Source: Salinisphaera dokdonensis (GTDB lineage Bacteria > Pseudomonadota > Gammaproteobacteria > Nevskiales > Salinisphaeraceae). From it: DNA of 64,000 bases. The stretch spans positions 434,001-498,000 of the forward strand of contig NZ_APND01000003.1 in NCBI RefSeq assembly GCF_040361215.1. The letters run 5' to 3'. Made by a program: the position numbers and the translations under genes. A model generated the notes under the pieces. The model made no database searches. It worked only from the letters and a program-made list of their open reading frames with translations, and was not told the origin of the DNA. Shown here piece by piece: positions 1-8,440 of the stretch (its first letter is position 1; every line of letters starts with the position of its first letter).

Positions 1-577
1 CGGACCGTCCGATAAACTTGAACTCCTCCTTGCCGGTTTCGAGGAAAATCCGATTCATCAGTTCCTTGTGGTGCACCAGGTTGGTGACCACCATGTCCTT
101 GAGGTCGAATACCTGATTCACGTCGACTCGCAGGTCGCGCACGGTATCCGCGATCGCCTGCGGTACGGCAGCCTGCACGCGCGCGACGATGGTTTCGCGC
201 GCGGCAGTCGGCGTGCGTTCCCAGATCTCCGGGTGATGGCTCTTCATCACCTCGGCGACCAGATCCTCGGTCATCTCATTGAGTGGCACCTTGAGTTTTT
301 CGGCCACTTCCTCGGGATCGAGACGCGAAAAAATCTCTTCGCTGTCGATCAGGTTTTCGGTGATCGTATCCGTGGCGATCGCCGACATCTTCGCCGCCTT
401 GCGCGGCACGATGCCTTGCCAGCCGAGAAACGGCTTCCAGATACCGAAGAACTCGATCGGATGAAACATCATCCAGATCGCGACCCGGTTGGTGATATAG
501 CCGATTATCGCGCTGATAAACGGCATGGACGCATACTTCCAGAACGTAGCCGTTCCGAGAAATGCCAGATCGATCAT
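1..577 (-). CDS. DUF445 family membrane protein (N-terminal part, runs off window)
   Basis: An open frame on the minus strand starts at ATG 577-575 and continues without a stop to base 1, so only the first 192 residues are visible. It begins with one hydrophobic segment (about residues 15-45) containing the motif ISAIIGYITNRVAIWMMF followed by HPIEFFG, which is typical of DUF445 proteins (YheB/YjiN-like). After it comes a charged, probably helical region (EEVAEKLKVPLNEMTEDLV). The family is membrane anchored and has no established biochemical role. The first gene downstream on the same strand cannot be seen. Family assignment is fairly sure; function is unknown. Confidence 0.8.
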   Translation of the reverse strand, partial: MIDLAFLGTATFWKYASMPFISAIIGYITNRVAIWMMFHPIEFFGIWKPFLGWQGIVPRKAAKMSAIATDTITENLIDSEEIFSRLDPEEVAEKLKVPLNEMTEDLVAEVMKSHHPEIWERTPTAARETIVARVQAAVPQAIADTVRDLRVDVNQVFDLKDMVVTNLVHHKELMNRIFLETGKEEFKFIGRS

Positions 578-748
578 ACGATCCGTCTCCTCAACTCTGC
601 ACACTGCGCGTGTATTTCTTATAACGATCGCGCCCGCCACGGTGACGAGTCGAAAAGATCGCATTTCGGATCAACATACAGTTATCCCGGCTGGCTGTCT
701 TGCGAAAACGTTCGTATCCACACCAGGCCCTCGCACCGGGGCGCCCAT

Positions 749-774
749 AAAAAAGGCCCCGCCGAAGCGGGGCC
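749..774 (-). terminator. Rho-independent terminator of the symporter operon
   Basis: An 8-bp perfect stem, GGCCCCGC (755-762) and GCGGGGCC (767-774), has the tetraloop CGAA. On the plus strand the hairpin is preceded by a run of six A (749-754), which is a U-tract for minus-strand transcripts. It lies just after the stop of the large symporter subunit at 800. Confidence 0.85.
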
Positions 775-799
775 CTGTCATCGGTTTGGAACCCGATGA

Positions 800-2572
800 T
801 TACGCTTGGCGCAAAGCGCCCGGAATACGCACGTCGTCCACGAGCGCCCGAACCTCGGCAGGCGGCTCGGCCGTTACACGCGAGACCAGGAACGCGACCG
901 TGAAGTTGATCGCCGCGCCCAGTGCGCCGAAGGACTCCGGCTGGATTCCCAGGAACCAGGCACTTGCATCATCCGGGAACAGGTTGGTACCCGGGATGAA
1001 GAACATGCCCTTGAAGATGAAGATGTACGTCACCGTCGCGAGCAGACCCGCCAGCATGCCGGCAATGGCACCCTCGCGGTTCATGCGCTTGGAGAACACA
1101 CCCATCAAAAGCGCCGGGAACAGCGACGAAGCCGCCAGACCGAAGGCCAGTGCAACCACCTCGGCCGCAAAGCCCGGTGGATTGATGCCCAGGTAGCCGG
1201 CCACCAGAATCGAACCTGTCATGGCGATACGTCCCGCCATGAGTTCGCCCTTTTCGCTGATATCCGGCTTGAGCATGCTCTTGAGCAAGTCATGCGAGAT
1301 CGCCGACGAGATCGCCAGCAACAGACCGGCTGCCGTGGACAATGCCGCGGCCACGCCACCTGCCGCCACGAGTGCGATCACCCATGCCGGAAGCTGTGCA
1401 ATTTCCGGGTTGGCGAGCACCATGATGTCGCGGTCGACGTTGACCATCTCGTTGCCTTCCCAGCCGTAGCTGTCGGCCGTGGCCTGGAATTCCGGATTCT
1501 TGTCGTTGTAGTACTGAATCCGGCCGTCGCCGTTCTTGTCCTCGAACCCGAGCAGGCCCGTGCCTTCCCAGGTCTTGAACCACTGCGGACGCTGCTCGTA
1601 TTCCAGACTCGACGATTCCTCGCCTACCGGTCCGGTCTGCACCGTTTCCATGAGGTTCAGCCGCGCCATCGCACCCACGGCAGGCGCCGTGGTGTAGAGA
1701 ATGGCGATGAAGAACAGTGCCCAGCCCACCGACTTGCGGGCGTCGGTGACCTTGCGCACGGTGAAGAAGCGGATGATCACGTGCGGCAGACCTGCCGTAC
1801 CGATCATCAGCGACAACGTGAGCATGAACACATTGAGCGTCGAGTGCTCTGGCGCTGTGAACTTGTCGAAGCCAAGTTCGGTGATCACCCCGTCGAGTTT
1901 CTCGAGCAGGAACACGCCGGAGCCGTCCGCCATGGTTGAACCAAGGCCGATCTGCGGCAGGGGCACGCCCGTGAGCTGGATCGAGATGAACACGGCCGGA
2001 ACCGTGAATGCGAAGATCAACACGATGTACTGGGCGATCTGCGTATAGGTAATGCCCTTCATGCCGCCGAGCACGGCATAGAAGAAGACCACGAACATGC
2101 CGATCAGCACGCCGGTTTCGAACTCCACTTCCAGGAAGCGGCCAAAGGCCACGCCCACGCCTTTCATCTGCCCGATCACGTACGTAATCGAAGCCACGAT
2201 CAAACAGATGACTGCCACCGTGCGCGCAACGTTCGAGTAGTACCGTGCACCGATGAACGCCGGCACCGTGAAGCTGCCGAACTTGCGCAGGTAAGGCGCA
2301 AGCAGCAGGGCGAGCAGCACGAAGCCACCCGTCCAGCCCATCAGGTAGGGCGATGCGTTATAGCCCAGAAACGCGATAAGGCCAGCCATGGAGATGAACG
2401 AGGCGGCACTCATCCAGTCCGCCGCGGTGGCCATGCCGTTTGCGACAGGGCCTACACCGCCGCCGGCGACATAAAACTCCTCGGTGCTACCCGCCCGGGA
2501 GACGATGGCGATAACGAAGTACAGCAGAAAACTGCCGCCAACCGCCAGATATATCCAGGTTTGTGTATCCAT
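800..2572 (-). CDS. Sodium:solute symporter large subunit (VC_2705 type, ActP-like)
   Basis: 590 residues with about 13 predicted membrane segments of the sodium:solute symporter (SSS) fold. Recognisable pieces are ATAADWMSAASFISMAG near residue 50, GGMKGITYTQIAQY near 170 and GLPHVIIRFFTV near 262. The combination with a DUF4212 small subunit 9 bp upstream marks the VC_2705 subfamily, which is related to acetate/short-chain carboxylate permease ActP. The substrate is not established; acetate, pyruvate or lactate is likely, which fits the malate synthase next door. A soluble insertion at about residues 310-380 contains the EF-hand-like loop DKNGDGRIQYYN (345-356). A good terminator follows the stop. 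Confidence 0.85.
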   Translation of the reverse strand: MDTQTWIYLAVGGSFLLYFVIAIVSRAGSTEEFYVAGGGVGPVANGMATAADWMSAASFISMAGLIAFLGYNASPYLMGWTGGFVLLALLLAPYLRKFGSFTVPAFIGARYYSNVARTVAVICLIVASITYVIGQMKGVGVAFGRFLEVEFETGVLIGMFVVFFYAVLGGMKGITYTQIAQYIVLIFAFTVPAVFISIQLTGVPLPQIGLGSTMADGSGVFLLEKLDGVITELGFDKFTAPEHSTLNVFMLTLSLMIGTAGLPHVIIRFFTVRKVTDARKSVGWALFFIAILYTTAPAVGAMARLNLMETVQTGPVGEESSSLEYEQRPQWFKTWEGTGLLGFEDKNGDGRIQYYNDKNPEFQATADSYGWEGNEMVNVDRDIMVLANPEIAQLPAWVIALVAAGGVAAALSTAAGLLLAISSAISHDLLKSMLKPDISEKGELMAGRIAMTGSILVAGYLGINPPGFAAEVVALAFGLAASSLFPALLMGVFSKRMNREGAIAGMLAGLLATVTYIFIFKGMFFIPGTNLFPDDASAWFLGIQPESFGALGAAINFTVAFLVSRVTAEPPAEVRALVDDVRIPGALRQA

Positions 2573-2581
2573 GCCCCTTCC

Positions 2582-2851
2582 CTATTCTTTTTCGTCGACG
2601 CCGAATTTCTGATCCAGCTTGTTCATGCGGAACGCATAGAAAAAGATCAGGAACAGAAACACGTAGATCGCGCCCTGCTGGGCAAAGAAATAACCCAGCG
2701 GGTAGCCGCCGATATGGAAATTGTTCAAAACGTCGACCAGAAGAATGCCGCAGCCATAGGAGACCACGAACCAGACGACGAGGAGCTTGAGTACTAACTG
2801 GATATTGGCGCGCCAATAAGCGTCCGCCGCACCGGATGACCGATCGGACAT
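2582..2851 (-). CDS. DUF4212 small subunit of sodium:solute symporter
   Basis: 89 residues with two hydrophobic helices (about residues 19-45 and 52-75) and the family-typical pattern YWRANI near the N-terminus and FRMNKLDQKFGV near the C-terminus. DUF4212 proteins occur next to VC_2705-type symporters and are regarded as their small subunit. I chose the ATG at 2851 rather than the in-frame ATG at 2863. The sequence between them, GGAGGGGGAT, is a strong ribosome binding site for the inner start, and the protein then begins MSDRSSG. It is the first gene of a two-gene operon with the large subunit, 9 bp away. Confidence 0.85.
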   Translation of the reverse strand: MSDRSSGAADAYWRANIQLVLKLLVVWFVVSYGCGILLVDVLNNFHIGGYPLGYFFAQQGAIYVFLFLIFFYAFRMNKLDQKFGVDEKE

Positions 2852-3090
2852 ATCCCCCTCCATTGTTATGAATTGTCCTCGATCATCCTCGTTCAGCTAA
2901 CGGCAAGGGACAATGAGACTTTCGGCTATTCAACCATTTGCGCAAGCAGGCTCTATCAGAACGTGTTTATCACTTTTCCCCTGTACGATGCAGGCATGGC
3001 TGATACAGCAACACGATTAGCGGCCGAGCATGCAGCCCATCCAGAAGACAACGAATTGAGCCCGCACAACTGAAATGACAGGCATAAAAA

Positions 3091-3118
3091 AAGCCCGGCC
3101 TGAGCCGGGCTTTTTTCG
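3091..3118. terminator. Bidirectional Rho-independent terminator downstream of glcB
   Basis: A 9-bp perfect stem, AAGCCCGGC (3091-3099) and GCCGGGCTT (3104-3112), has the loop CTGA. It is flanked by A-rich sequence on the left and T-rich sequence on the right, so it can terminate in both directions. It serves malate synthase on the minus strand. On the plus strand only a doubtful short frame precedes it. Confidence 0.8.
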
Positions 3119-3140
3119 ATGACGACGATCGACGAATCGA

Positions 3141-5309
3141 TCAGCCGGCGCGCTTGGCCTTGAGTTCGAGGCGGCGCGCATGCAGGACCGGTTCGGTGTA
3201 ACCGGACGGCTGCTCCAGACCCTTGAAGATCAGGTCGGATGCCGCCTGGAAGGCGATCGAATCGTCGAAGTTCGGCGCCATGTTCTGGTACTCCGAATCG
3301 CCCTCGTTCTGGCGGTCCACCACTTCTGCCATGCGCTGCAGGGTCTCGCGGACCTGCTGCTCGCTGGCCACGCCGTGATGCAGCCAGTTAGCGACATGCT
3401 GCGACGAGATACGGCAGGTCGCCCGGTCTTCCATGAGCTGGGTGTCGCTGATGTCCGGCACTTTCGAGCAGCCCACGCCGTGGTCGACCCAGCGTACGAC
3501 ATAACCCAGGATCCCCTGGCAGTTGTTGTCGAGCTCCTTCTGGATCTCGTCGGCCGACAACTCGCGATCCAGCAGCGGGATGGTGAGCAGATCACTGATG
3601 TAATCCTCGTGGCGCGATTCCAGCTCGGCCTGACGATCCAGCACGTCACAACGGTGATAGTGGATGGCGTGCAGCGTGGCGGCAGTCGGCGACGGCACCC
3701 AGGCACAGTTGGCGCCGGCCTTGGGATGGCCGATCTTGGCTTCCATCATGTCGGCCATGTTGTCCGGCGCCGGCCACATGCCCTTGCCGATCTGCGCCTT
3801 GCCGCGCAGACCACACTGCAGGCCCGTGTCGACGTTGTTGTCTTCATAGGCCTTGAGCCAGGGCTGCGCCTTCATCTCGCCCTTGGGCAGCATCGGGCCA
3901 GCTTCCATCGAGGTATGCATCTCGTCGCCGGTGCGATCGAGGAAGCCGGTGTTGATGAAGATGGTGCGCTCGCGCGCTTCCTTGATGCAGGCCTTGAGGT
4001 TAAGCGTGGTGCGACGCTCTTCGTCCATGATGCCCACCTTGAGGGTGTTGGGCGCCATGCCGGTCGCCTTCTCGACCGCCTCGAACAGCTCGACCGTGAA
4101 GTTGACCTCGGCCGGGCCGTGCATCTTGGGCTTGACGATGTAAACGCTGCCGGCGCGGCTGTTGGTGCGCGGGCCGTTGCGCTTGAGGTCATGCAGCGCG
4201 ATCGTGCCGGTGCATAGCGCGTCGAGAATGCCTTCCGGGATCTCGTTGCCCTCGGCATCGAGCACCGCCGGCGTGGTCATCAGATGACCGACGTTGCGCA
4301 CGAGCATGAGGCTTCGACCCGGCAGGGTCAGCTTGGCGCCGTCGGCGCCCGTGTACTCACGGTCGTCGTTGAGCTTGCGGGTGATGGTCTTGCCACCCTT
4401 CTCGACCTTCTCCTCGAGATCGCCCTTCATCAGGCCCAGCCAGTTGCCGTAGACGAGCGCCTTGTCCTCGGCGTCCACCGCGGCAACCGAGTCCTCGCAA
4501 TCCTGAATCGCGGTGACGGCCGCTTCCATCAGCACGTCCTTCATGCCGGCGGCGTGATCCTTGCCGATCGGATGATCCGAATCGATCTGGATTTCCGAAT
4601 GCAGACCGTTATGCGTCAGCAGCACGGCCTTCGGCGCGGACGGGTCGCCCTGGTAGCCGGCGAACTGCTTGCTGTCCTTGAGCGTGGTGTGGCTGTCGCC
4701 CACGTCCACGGCCAGCGTGTTGTTGTCGATGCGATAGGCCGTCGCGTCGGCGTGTGAGCCGTCGGCCAGCGGGAAGGTGTCGTCGAGGAACTTGGCGGCC
4801 CATTCGACCACCTTGGCGCCACGCTTCGGGTTATAGCTCGTGCCCTTCTCGGCGCCGTTGTCCTCGGGAATGATGTCCGCGCCATAGAGCGCGTCATAGA
4901 GGCTGCCCCAGCGCGCGTTCGCGGCGTTGAGCGAGAAGCGCGCGTTGGTGATCGGCACCACCAGCTGCGGGCCTGGCACGGTGGCGATCTCGGGATCGAC
5001 GTTGTCGGAGGAGACCTTGAAGTCCTCCACGTCGCCGACCAGGTATTCGAGTTCCTCGAGCAGCTTGCGGTATTCGCCGGCGTCAAAGGCGTCTCCGCGG
5101 TGTTCGCGGTGCCACTTGTCCAGGGTCTCCTGGATTTCACGCCGATGGCGCAGCAGCTGGGCGTTACGCGGGCCGAATTCGGCGACCAGCGAGGCCAGCG
5201 TTTGCCAGAAGGTGTCGGGATCGACACCGGTGCCCGGCAGTGCTTTTTCGATCAGATCATGCAGGGGCTTGCCGATCTGCAGGCCCGCTTTTTCGATACG
5301 GTCAGTCAT
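3141..5309 (-). CDS. glcB: Malate synthase G
   Basis: 722 residues, the usual length of the monomeric G isoform (about 720, against about 530 for the A isoform). It condenses glyoxylate and acetyl-CoA to malate, closing the glyoxylate shunt. Characteristic stretches include LMLVRNVGHLMTTPAV near residue 335, then GIMDEERRTTLNLKACI and FINTGFLDRTGDEMHTS in the catalytic barrel, and CRISSQHVANWLHHGV in the C-terminal domain. The start ATG at 5309 is preceded by AAAGGCG. It is transcribed alone, with its own terminator at 3091-3118, and is separated by 112 bp from the upstream ligase gene. Neighbourhood with a carboxylate symporter suggests two-carbon growth. Confidence 0.97.
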   Translation of the reverse strand: MTDRIEKAGLQIGKPLHDLIEKALPGTGVDPDTFWQTLASLVAEFGPRNAQLLRHRREIQETLDKWHREHRGDAFDAGEYRKLLEELEYLVGDVEDFKVSSDNVDPEIATVPGPQLVVPITNARFSLNAANARWGSLYDALYGADIIPEDNGAEKGTSYNPKRGAKVVEWAAKFLDDTFPLADGSHADATAYRIDNNTLAVDVGDSHTTLKDSKQFAGYQGDPSAPKAVLLTHNGLHSEIQIDSDHPIGKDHAAGMKDVLMEAAVTAIQDCEDSVAAVDAEDKALVYGNWLGLMKGDLEEKVEKGGKTITRKLNDDREYTGADGAKLTLPGRSLMLVRNVGHLMTTPAVLDAEGNEIPEGILDALCTGTIALHDLKRNGPRTNSRAGSVYIVKPKMHGPAEVNFTVELFEAVEKATGMAPNTLKVGIMDEERRTTLNLKACIKEARERTIFINTGFLDRTGDEMHTSMEAGPMLPKGEMKAQPWLKAYEDNNVDTGLQCGLRGKAQIGKGMWPAPDNMADMMEAKIGHPKAGANCAWVPSPTAATLHAIHYHRCDVLDRQAELESRHEDYISDLLTIPLLDRELSADEIQKELDNNCQGILGYVVRWVDHGVGCSKVPDISDTQLMEDRATCRISSQHVANWLHHGVASEQQVRETLQRMAEVVDRQNEGDSEYQNMAPNFDDSIAFQAASDLIFKGLEQPSGYTEPVLHARRLELKAKRAG

Positions 5310-5421
5310 ATAACGCCTTTATTCATGTCAATCGCAGCCGCTGTGCCGCGGCTACGCAGAATCAACAGACGCGCATCATATCAAAGGCCCGCCGGGCAAG
5401 GCGCACGGCGTGCCATGGCAC

Positions 5422-6909
5422 TTACGGCTGGGCGCGTGGGCGACCGCGCACCCGCGTGCGTCGTTTCAGGCGGTGTAGAAACTCGCCCATGATCCGGTCA
5501 TAAAGGCCGTCACCCAGTACGGCGTCCTCAATGCCGGCATCGATACTCGGGTTGTCGTTGACCTCGATCACGCGGATGCCGTCGGCGGTCTGCTTGAGAT
5601 CCACGCCGTACAAGCCATCGCCAATCAGATTGGCGGCGCGCACTGCTGCGTCCACCACTTCGGGCGGCGCGTCTTCTACCGCGAGCGTCGCCGAATCGCC
5701 TTCGCTGTAGTCGCCGTCTTCACCGTGCTTGACGATCTGCCAGTGGCCACCAGCCATGGCGTACTGGCACACGTAGAGTGGCTCACCCGCCAGAACGCCG
5801 ACACGCCAGTCGAACTCCGTGGGCATGAACTCCTGGGCCAGCGCCAACTCCGAATCATCGAGCAGGCGTGCGGCGATCTCGGCCAGTTCCTCGCGATTCG
5901 CTGCCTTGAACACGCCCTTGGAGAACGCGCCTTCTGGCGCCTTGAGTACCATGGGAAAACCCAGTAGCTCGGGCAGCCGCTCGACTTCACGCTCGCCGAA
6001 GATGCAGGCCTTGGGCGCGGCGACCTTGTAGCGAGTCAACAGCTCGGCGAGGTACACCTTGTTCGTACAGCGCAGGATCGACGTCGGGTCGTCCATGACC
6101 ACCAGCCCCTCGCGCTCGGCGCGGCGCGAGAAGGCATAGGTGTGATGGGCCAGACGCGTGGTTTCGCGGATGAAAAGCGCATCGAACTCGGCCAGGCGGC
6201 CGAAATCGCGTCGGCCGACGATTTCGACCTCCAGACCCAGGCGGCGCCCCGCCGCCACGAAATTCTCCAACGCTTCGGGGTTGGATGGCGGCTGCGGATC
6301 GTCGCGGTCCACCAGCATCGCGACATCGAAACGCGCCGCACGACGCTTGCGCGCGCTACGCCAACCCTGGGCCACATGGGCATCGACCGCCCGCCCGAGA
6401 AAGTCGGCCTCGTCCTGCTCAAGCGAACGAATCGACAGCGTGCGTAATCCCGCGACCGATACCTGGCCCTGGCGATGTCGGAGTTCGACACGCAGCAACG
6501 GCACGGCGAATTGCTCGAATACCCGTCGTGCCAACGGCGCGAGCAGCGGGTCTTCGCACTGGCCGAGAAAGACATGGAAATGATCGGGCAGCGTCGAGCG
6601 CTGTTCGGTATCCAGCGTATCGAGATACTGCGCCAGCGCCGGGATTTCGCTGCCATATAGAATCTTGCGCGACAGATCCTGCAAGGTCGCGACCGACGCC
6701 AGCACGCGATGGCCACGCGCCTCGGCGAGTAGCGAACAGTAGTAGCCCAGACTCTGATAGCGGGTGCTACGGCAAAGATTGATAACGTGCGGCTCGGCCT
6801 CGGCAAAGGCCGGGTCGCCGAGATAATCATCGGCCAGCACCAGTCTTACGGCCGGTGCCGGCGCTTTCCAGTCGCGCAGGGATTCGACGACCAGTATCGG
6901 TTCTGCCAT
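5422..6909 (-). CDS. RimK-family ATP-grasp ligase with RLAN N-terminal domain
   Basis: 495 residues. The N-terminal 200 residues (LVLADDYLGDP, INLCRSTRYQSLGYYCSLLAEARGH) match the RimK-like ATP-grasp N-terminal domain (RLAN). The C-terminal half is a RimK-type ATP-grasp fold with DDPTSILRCTNKVYLAELL, the nucleotide-binding LGFPMVLKAPEGAFSKGVFK, and the metal-binding EVNDNPSID at residues 449-457. ATP-grasp ligases of this type join an amino acid to a peptide or protein carboxylate through an acyl phosphate. The substrate of RLAN-type proteins is not known. It follows the GNAT gene after 9 bp, so the two are very likely one operon. The catalytic residues I can see are intact. Confidence 0.85.
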   Translation of the reverse strand: MAEPILVVESLRDWKAPAPAVRLVLADDYLGDPAFAEAEPHVINLCRSTRYQSLGYYCSLLAEARGHRVLASVATLQDLSRKILYGSEIPALAQYLDTLDTEQRSTLPDHFHVFLGQCEDPLLAPLARRVFEQFAVPLLRVELRHRQGQVSVAGLRTLSIRSLEQDEADFLGRAVDAHVAQGWRSARKRRAARFDVAMLVDRDDPQPPSNPEALENFVAAGRRLGLEVEIVGRRDFGRLAEFDALFIRETTRLAHHTYAFSRRAEREGLVVMDDPTSILRCTNKVYLAELLTRYKVAAPKACIFGEREVERLPELLGFPMVLKAPEGAFSKGVFKAANREELAEIAARLLDDSELALAQEFMPTEFDWRVGVLAGEPLYVCQYAMAGGHWQIVKHGEDGDYSEGDSATLAVEDAPPEVVDAAVRAANLIGDGLYGVDLKQTADGIRVIEVNDNPSIDAGIEDAVLGDGLYDRIMGEFLHRLKRRTRVRGRPRAQP

Positions 6910-6918
6910 GGGCGGGAT

Positions 6919-7407
6919 CTACTCGGTAGGGTTGAGAAGCTTTTCCAGACGGATGCCATCTTCGCGCGCGGTCTCGCGGGCTCGGGCCGGGTAATAGCCC
7001 GGCAGGCGTTCGCGCTCGCAATAGCCTGCCCGCGAGAACAACGTCCGGGACGCCTTGTTGGCCTGTCGCGCTTCTGCGCGCAGCGCGTGGCAGCCTCGCC
7101 CCACGGCCGCGATCTCGGCTTCACCCAGCAACGTCAGGCCAAGCCCGCGCCCGCGTGCCGCATCGCCCACGGCAATCGAATACAGTCGGGCAACGCCCGC
7201 ATTGCGACGATAGAGCACGATCACGTCGGCCACGACGTGTCCCGCAGCGAGCACGATCAGAAAATCCGACCGCGCCCGGCTGATCAGATAACGCAGGCTG
7301 CGTCGGCTCTGGGCATCCGTATCGAAACAGGCCTGCTCGAGCGCATGCACGCCGTCCAGATCGGCCAGCGTCGCAGGGCGGATCACAGCGTCATCGCGTT
7401 GCATCAT
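6919..7407 (-). CDS. GNAT family N-acetyltransferase (RimI-like)
   Basis: 162 residues covering one GNAT domain: RPATLADLDGVHALEQACF at the N-terminus, the acetyl-CoA binding motif VGDAARGRGLGLTLLGEAE (about residues 80-98) and NKASRTLFSRAGY near the end. It resembles RimI-type protein or peptide acetyltransferases. In related gammaproteobacteria a GNAT, often fused to a C39-like peptidase, sits before the RLAN/RimK gene; here only the GNAT part is present and no peptidase follows. It lies 9 bp upstream of the ligase gene, which suggests joint action on one peptide substrate. Two tandem ATGs make the exact start uncertain by one codon. Confidence 0.8.
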   Translation of the reverse strand: MMQRDDAVIRPATLADLDGVHALEQACFDTDAQSRRSLRYLISRARSDFLIVLAAGHVVADVIVLYRRNAGVARLYSIAVGDAARGRGLGLTLLGEAEIAAVGRGCHALRAEARQANKASRTLFSRAGYCERERLPGYYPARARETAREDGIRLEKLLNPTE

Positions 7408-7480
7408 TCACGCGAGTATACGCCGCGATCCGCCCTGTTCCAGCGATATTCGACAGCCCTTCAAAAAGAGCCGCAAGTCG

Positions 7481-8164
7481 CTATTTCGGCTGCAACTGGG
7501 CCAACAACGTGCGCGCTGCCGATGCCGAGGAACCCGGGTTTTGACCGGTCACCAGATTGCCGGCCACCACGACGTGCGAGGCCCAGTCGTCGCCGCGGGA
7601 AAAGTTACCGCCGTTGTCGACGAGCATGTCCTCGACCTTGAACGGCACGATCTCCGACAGGCCGACGGCGTCCTCTTCCGTGTTGGTGAAACCGGTCACC
7701 TTCAGCCCATGCACGAGCGGCCCGCCGCTGGCGTTCTTCGCATGCCGCAGTACGCCAGGCGCATGACATACGAGGCCAAGCGGTGTGCCCTGGCCATAGC
7801 TGCGCTCGATCAGATCGATGGAATCGCGATCCTCGGTCAGATCCCAGAGCGGGCCGTGGCCGCCGGGATAGAAGACCGCGTCGTAACGGTCATTGGCGAC
7901 TTCGGCCAGCTTGTGGGTCGCGGCGAGCGCCTGCTGCGCGGCCGCATCTTCCTTGAAACGACGGGTGGCGTCGGTCTGGGCGTCGTCACCATCGCTGGCG
8001 GGATCCAGCGGCGGCGCGCCGCCGGCCGGCGACGCCAGCACCACGTCGGCACCGCCATCGACAAAGGCGTAGTACGGCGCGGCGAATTCTTCGAGCCAAA
8101 AGCCGGTCGGCTTGCCGGTGTCGCCGAGCGTGCTGTGCGAGGTAAGCACCATCAGGATCTTCAT
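7481..8164 (-). CDS. DJ-1/PfpI family protein (type 1 glutamine amidotransferase-like, Hsp31-type)
   Basis: 227 residues. The fold is indicated by MKILMVLTSH at the N-terminus, the FYPGGHGPLWDL segment (98-109), and the nucleophile elbow GLVCHAPGV with Cys133-His134. WLEEF (24-28) supplies the conserved acidic residue close to the cysteine. Proteins of this group act as glyoxalase III, chaperone or deglycase-like enzymes against reactive aldehydes; the exact activity cannot be told from sequence. The gene stands alone, 73 bp from the GNAT gene, and is read in the same direction as the dehydrogenase upstream. Confidence 0.85.
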   Translation of the reverse strand: MKILMVLTSHSTLGDTGKPTGFWLEEFAAPYYAFVDGGADVVLASPAGGAPPLDPASDGDDAQTDATRRFKEDAAAQQALAATHKLAEVANDRYDAVFYPGGHGPLWDLTEDRDSIDLIERSYGQGTPLGLVCHAPGVLRHAKNASGGPLVHGLKVTGFTNTEEDAVGLSEIVPFKVEDMLVDNGGNFSRGDDWASHVVVAGNLVTGQNPGSSASAARTLLAQLQPK

Positions 8165-8223
8165 GACTGTCTCTATCGTTTGAGCAACACTCCATTGATG
8201 CGGGCAGGCCTGACGCTAAACAA

Positions 8224-8371
8224 GCGCCCATGGCAATGGGCGCCAGCGCAAACCGGACCGCTGCACGGCCCAGTCGCTGCCGCTAGTAATGCCCTGGCCG
8301 ACCCGCTGGCCGGCCAGGGCGCAACCGCCTGGCGCAAGAAGCCCCGGCCGCCGAATTACGGCAAACCGGGG
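8224..8371. other. Cluster of three inverted repeats in an intergenic region
   Basis: Between the DJ-1 gene (start 8164) and the dehydrogenase (stop 8441) there are three hairpins. The first is GCGCCCAT/ATGGGCGC (8224-8231 and 8236-8243, 4-nt loop). The second is GCCCTGGCCG/CGGCCAGGGC (8291-8300 and 8311-8320, 10-nt loop). The third is CCCCGG/CCGGGG (8342-8347 and 8366-8371). None is followed by a clear T-tract. They could stop read-through, form a small RNA, or belong to a palindromic repeat family. Confidence 0.5.
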
Positions 8372-8440
8372 TCGCGCCAGTAGCTGGAAATTTTGATAAC
8401 GACACTGCGCAACGCAATGCGCCGTGCCCATTTCATCGCA

